Source: Thuidium tamariscinum (taxonomy: Eukaryota > Streptophyta > Bryopsida > Hypnales > Thuidiaceae). From it: a DNA stretch of 64,000 nt. How positions within the stretch are numbered: position 1 is the first letter of the stretch; every line of letters begins with the position of its first letter. The stretch spans positions 15,580,501 through 15,644,500 of the forward strand of contig OX344754.2 in NCBI GenBank assembly GCA_947034885.2, read 5' to 3'. Below, one piece after another: positions 60,201 to 64,000 of this stretch. A model generated the notes under the pieces. That model ran no database searches, was not told where the DNA came from, and saw only the letters and a program-made list of their open reading frames with translations. A program made the position numbers and the translations under genes.

Positions 60201-60473
60201 AAGAGTACTGGTGTGGACAGTGACGGGCCCTTGAGGAATGAGAAGGCAATGGAGGAAATGGATATTTTGAAGAAGATGCAGGCCGAAATTATACATTTGA
60301 AAGCAACTATGGAAAGACATGTTCGTCAGTCCTCTGATCTGGCACAGGAAGTGCCTGTGCCTTCCACGACGGTGACGGCAGCGACGTCTCCAAGTAATGT
60401 TACATCGCATCAGGTACTTCTTGCGGCCAATGAATTTATATTCTTTCAGATGCGCTTTGATTTTCTGCGTTGA
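57230..60473 (+). pseudogene. Transposase_24/TNPA-like second transposon gene, interrupted
   Basis: Exon 1 is 57230-57572 (Lys/Ser/Arg-rich start MTVGRSSERKRDGDGF). Exon 2 ends at 58787 (acceptor at 58478 or 58501) and is acidic (GEESSDSDFQ). A further part at about 59020-60413 begins with an acid-rich linker (EVEFEEEEEEDDD) and continues into the conserved region (KPYYILVSLTGTPYGDG, NKLCRSLDPS, SANFQKKSTAMRYANSCRQN). It ends in a coiled-coil-like segment (KKMQAEIIHLKATMERHV). The KKSTAMRYANSCRQN stretch sits where plant Transposase_24 proteins have a conserved Ser/Gly-rich motif. The linker at 59090-59460 needs several frame changes and has an in-frame TAG at 59460-59462, so the gene looks decayed there. 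From 59463 to the donor-like CAG|GTACTT at 60413 it is open. Confidence 0.65.
58100..58460. other. Presumed intron of the second transposon gene
   Basis: Between exon 1 (donor CAG|GTAAAT at 57572) and exon 2. No other feature seen. Confidence 0.35.
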
Positions 60474-60479
60474 TGTCGT

Positions 60480-61200
60480 GGCTTACAGAAGGGGGTCAGG
60501 AGTTCATAAGTCGGCATATGTAGTCCTTGAAGGCACTTTCTACTTCTGAGGTGACAGCGGAGAGTGATGTTAATGAAATGTAATGTGGGAGTTCTTGTTC
60601 TTTAGAGTCGTAGAATACCCTCATGAGTATTAGTTTTGAACGCCAATGTTTAGAATATTGTATATGCATGAGTGCTTGAATTCAGAAGGTAGTGGTAGAC
60701 GACAGCATAGTCTAAATTTTTTTTACTTGTGTGAATGTGATGGATTACAATTAGTGGAAAACTTGTTTTAGGAGCCCGTCAGTTCATGGCTACCAATGAA
60801 GGCAGCAGTGCATCTTCATTTCGATTTACAACTTCTTATTGAGGATGACTGTAGTGGAGGAGTCCTCATTGAGAAGCTGAGTGATTTTCGTGCTTCAAGA
60901 GGATAGACTTCTCAATCACTTGTACGATGTCCCTTTTTGAATGTGACGAAGTCCTGCGTCATGCACGATAAAGTGGAGGCAAACGTTGAAAAAGTCGACA
61001 GATGAAGAGGCCTCTACGTTGACGATAAGTCCATGCTGCATTGCCGCAGTACGATTGTAGAAGATGACATCAATTCCAGTGTGCGGTTGTCAGTGTGGAA
61101 TGAAATGTAGCTCACCATGTCGGGTGACCCTGTAGCGTAAATTCCGGAAAGAATTGACCGTTTTCTATCCACATACTTCTGTGTTCTTTTTTGTTTGTTT
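60480..61200. other. Transposon-block sequence without an assigned gene
   Basis: Probably intron or 3' flank of the second transposon gene. No coding frame supported. Confidence 0.35.
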
Positions 61201-61207
61201 TTAGTCA

Positions 61208-61384
61208 GATTGCAATTGCTGCAGTGATGAAGGCGAGAGGACTGAATGGCTTGTGAAGGTCGGGGAAGTCGTTGCACTGAACTTGACGAGGAATTGTACA
61301 TTCCTTTGTAAGATAGGATGCTGCAAGGGGTTACACAGAAAGAACTATGAAAAAGTTATCTTCTTGATTGACGGTGCCCTGTAG
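61208..61384 (+). other. Candidate last exon of the second transposon gene
   Basis: After an acceptor-like TTAGTCAG, a 58-codon open frame encodes a compact protein-like segment (TEWLVKVGEVVALN, CKGLHRKNYEKVIFLIDGAL) ending at TAG 61382-61384. The pattern of VVAL, a KG-L segment and a D-x-x-L end recalls the C-terminal region of plant TNPA-like proteins. It has no ATG, so it would have to be spliced; its phase does not match the 60413 donor directly. Confidence 0.3.
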
Positions 61385-61389
61385 GATCT

Positions 61390-63150
61390 TGAAGCCTTAT
61401 TGCTGTATTCACATGCTGGGTGATGCATCGCAAGGTTGTGTGGGATGTAATGCGTGAAGCATTTCGTAGGTCATATTGAAACTAAATTCGAAATTGACAT
61501 GTCATGAAAATGGAATGTAGGATTGAGATGCGGAGGGTGTTTTGTTTTTAATCGGTCGAACAGAGCATGAAAACTCGATCATCACTGGAGTGACTGGAGT
61601 CCAGGCACCGAAACGTTTCGTTCACGAACTTCTCTGAAGTATTCCCCTAGAAGCAGGGGGAGTAACGCAGAAGATGAGTGCCACAGATGTCTTGAAATTC
61701 CTGTGGTGGCAATGACTACTAATTCACATGGAATGCCTGGATATGGAAATGGTGATTTATTTGTACTTCAAGTGAAGCTGTACTGCATGCAATTAGAAGA
61801 GCCTCTGAGGCATCGACTTGCATTTCGAAAATGAGGTAAATTATTCCCGCCCTACTACATTGTCTTGGAAGTGTGATGTATAAATGTAGTAAGTGTCCGT
61901 GCTTAGTTATAGGTTTTCCGATGACAGACTAATAGTAAAAGTAGCGTGACTGTTGGTGTTATTGAAACTTAGATCTGTACTTTGAGAGAAGAACAGAAAT
62001 CCGTGTTTCAAGCTTAGAAGTAGCAGACTAATAATCTCCATAGAAATGCATGCTCACAATGCATGTTTGGAAGTACTTGCAAATTTGTTTTCTACAGTGA
62101 GGTACGTAGGCATTTTGTCATGCTTCTTGTACTACCAGAAAGGATAAGGTAGTGTAGGAGGAGGCGATAGTGGGGTTTCAAGGATCCTTGACGCATGTTT
62201 CATTCAGGAGCCGAATGAAGGCAATGGAAGCACGCCTTGTACAGAAGTTGATGATGTGTACAGCAGGAATGCTGAATAAGAGAAGTACGTCTCAAAATTT
62301 TGGGGACGAAGTCCATTTCCTGATAATTGTTTGTGCCCTGTACTGAATGTGCTAGCCGTTAGGGGATGTCTAACATCTATTTTGTGTAGCGTGCTATAGA
62401 ACGTGTGCAAACTGAGAACGATTGCACGCAAGCACTATCAGTTAACTTGCATAGGGATTGAATGATCTTTGGAAGTTGGCTATGTCATTGTAACAACACC
62501 TTCGGAAAATGCCGTTCGATTTCCTAGTTGCGGCACTTTTTCTTGGCAATTGCTGAATATTCTCTAAGTGGAACAGTGAATGGAATTTAAATTCCACGGA
62601 ATTCAAATGGTCCACGTGTCCAGTAGAGTAAAAAAATTCAATAGAAGATGATGAAATCAGCTTCTGTGTTAATCAAATGGAGGTGCACGGGCTTTGAACA
62701 CGTATACTCTTCCAGAAGACGAGGAAAAGGACACAGAACAGAGTCGCTAGAAACCACTTTGGATGTAATCAATGCACTCCATATGTTTGTAAAACACGTC
62801 AGCTACCAATTTGGAATAGAATTAGCAATCACAGAATTATGGAAAGTAAATAAAGTAATCTCAGAAATAAACCAGAACGTCAACAAATGTCAATTGTTAA
62901 GCGGCTGTACATGATTCACCATGCATGAGGCATATCTAAACTGCTGTAATTAGATGATGTGGCGAGATCCATTCCTCCACTTGGCATGTGCAGCAATGGG
63001 GATATATACAGCCGAGGCCATTGAACCAAGAGCAAATGAACAGAAACATGTACAGACTAATTCCTAACCAACAGTTCCTAACCAACAACACTGGTGAACA
63101 CATTTTCTATTAATTTTTTGTTCTTCGGGAACCCAATTCTCCAGTAGTGT
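61390..63150. other. Right-hand flank inside the transposon block
   Basis: No recognisable gene; the 88-codon frame 62648-62914 is unassigned. A tandem TTCCTAACCAAC pair lies at 63060-63085. This should contain the right subterminal region if the large element is real. Confidence 0.35.
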
Positions 63151-63151
63151 A

Positions 63152-63884
63152 GGGTCATTGCAAGAAAGACCGACCGATTTATGTAGCGTTTTCCACAATA
63201 CTGCTGAAATTTTCGGGAGTACTGTATAATTAGAAAAACAATTTCAAAAAAATGTATAAAAAATGTTTTAGGTATATACCTCTAAGAAGAAGGTACCCTA
63301 GGAAGGAAAAGTGTAGGAAAATTCTCTAAGTAGGAGAACTAGAAAAGTGCAAATTTTCGTGAAAATAGGTACTTTGACATTTTAATTTGTGAAAAATAGA
63401 AAAAAGAATTTTAAAAAAAACTAAAATTTGATAATTGGGGAGAACTTTATGATGAAGAGATTTCACCAAAAGAATGATCTCAAAACCATCTTAAATGTTC
63501 AAAAGTATGCGCGCAAGGGAGGCCTGTTTGCGCATATGTAGAAGAAAGAGAATAATGATTTTTAAGATTTCCTTTGGTAGAAACATGCCTACCCAGTATG
63601 GAAATAGGCCACAAAAATTTCAGCTTTAGATCATTAATTTTGGATGCTCCCCAGTACTAAAAACCCCTAAACCGCAAAGTGTGACAAATTAGCTTAATTA
63701 AAATTTAATTATAAGATGATTTTTGAAAATTTCTGAAAAATAATTAATTTGATTGTTGTCATGTCAGAAATCTTTAGTCAAAATTTCAAATTAATATGGT
63801 TCATACTTTAAAAGTTATAATCAATAACAACTCTGTCATTCAAAGTGTGACACAAAATAGTACCAGTCTTTCTTGCAATCACCC
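63152..63884 (+). mobile_element. TIR element family T, copy 3
   Basis: Left GGGTCATTGCAAGAAAGACC, right (reverse complement) GGGTGATTGCAAGAAAGACT. It has the same orientation as copy 2, about 20.3 kb away, and shares the CGGGAGTACT, ATTCTCTAAGTAGGAGAACT and TACTAAAAACCCCTAAAC blocks. The middle part is strongly diverged. Non-coding. Confidence 0.75.
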
Positions 63885-64000
63885 AATAGAGATGTTTCTA
63901 ATTTCATAAAAAAATCATCACCATCCCTTGTAATATTAGTCGAACTCTAACTTGTCCAATTTGTGGCTTCAAATTTGGAATTTTGGCTCAAACCCTCCAA
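63885..64000. other. Right edge, AT-rich
   Basis: AT-rich flank after T copy 3, starting AATAG. Nothing else supported. Confidence 0.4.

Larger units (their letters stand above)
42754..63884. mobile_element. Putative large CACTA-like element or composite, ~21 kb
   Basis: The block contains a tnp2 transposase gene (minus) and a Transposase_24-like gene (plus) in divergent orientation. It is visibly less AT-rich than the DNA on both sides, and it is bracketed by two directly repeated T units (42829-43549 and 63152-63884). An additional end-like sequence, GGGTCATTGTAAGAAACACT, lies at 42754. Outer ends read GGGTCATTGTAAGAAA and (reverse complement) GGGTGATTGCAAGAAA. CATTGCAAGAAA resembles the known CACTA terminus CACTACAAGAAA. 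The pentamer AATAG occurs at 42747-42751 and again directly after the right end (63885-63889), a weak candidate target duplication. The boundaries are inferred, not proven. Confidence 0.5.

Noticed and set aside
42829-63884. LTR retrotransposon with 0.73-kb LTRs (direct repeats, TG...CA-like ends)
   Set aside because: No gag, protease, reverse transcriptase or integrase motifs lie between the repeats; the genes are DNA-transposon types, and the repeat ends extend as long inverted repeats.

Overview
The window looks like nuclear DNA of a land plant. Intron-rich genes with moderately GC-rich exons sit in very AT-rich intergenic DNA. Telo-box type motifs (TTTAGGG) lie in two 5' leaders. The recognisable proteins have plant-type relatives (a PPX-type PP4 catalytic subunit, a plant CorA-like family member, MCM8), and the mobile DNA is of plant classes (CACTA/tnp2, Tourist-like, pogo-like). 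A non-seed plant such as a bryophyte is a guess and cannot be proven from the sequence. No tRNA, rRNA or CRISPR was seen.

Layout. 1-3215 (-): 5' two thirds of an MCM8 helicase gene, running off the left edge. 3216-4252: shared divergent promoter. 4253-8719 (+): seven-exon CorA-like membrane protein gene, followed by a broken tandem copy of its own last exon (8826-9063). 9924-10444 (-): a possible LEA-like gene with a frame problem. 12206-13391 (-) and 28358-30588 (+): two cytochrome P450 copies in an inverted segmental duplication. One copy has lost exon 1 and the other is frameshifted by a 20-bp tandem duplication. Between the arms, at 18487-22557 (+), lies a complete eight-exon PP4 catalytic subunit gene (304 aa) with one GC-AG intron. 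The AT-rich DNA on both sides of it holds nested MITEs, a Tourist/PIF-like MITE (25785-26184, TSD TAA), a pogo/Emigrant-like MITE (26685-26863, TSD TA) and dispersed repeats.

The right third is dominated by a block of transposon DNA, roughly 42.75-63.88 kb. A TNP2-type transposase gene (46516-52459, -) can be joined from four exons into 1141 codons with only two internal TAG stops. A divergently transcribed second transposon gene of the plant Transposase_24/TNPA-like kind lies at 57230-60473 (+). The block is less AT-rich than its surroundings and is bracketed by two directly repeated ~0.73-kb AT-rich units. Each unit has inverted termini (GGGT[C/G]ATTGCAAGAAA); a third, inverted copy stands alone at 33958-34686. 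A diverged fragment of the second transposon gene lies at 40164-40538 (-). At 39193-39386 there is a 194-bp near-perfect palindrome with a 2-nt loop.

The host genes MCM8, CorA-like and PP4 appear intact where visible; the P450s and transposases appear dead or decaying. The most unusual items are the bracketed CACTA-like block, the palindrome, the inverted P450 duplication around PP4, and the TAG-only breaks in the tnp2 gene.
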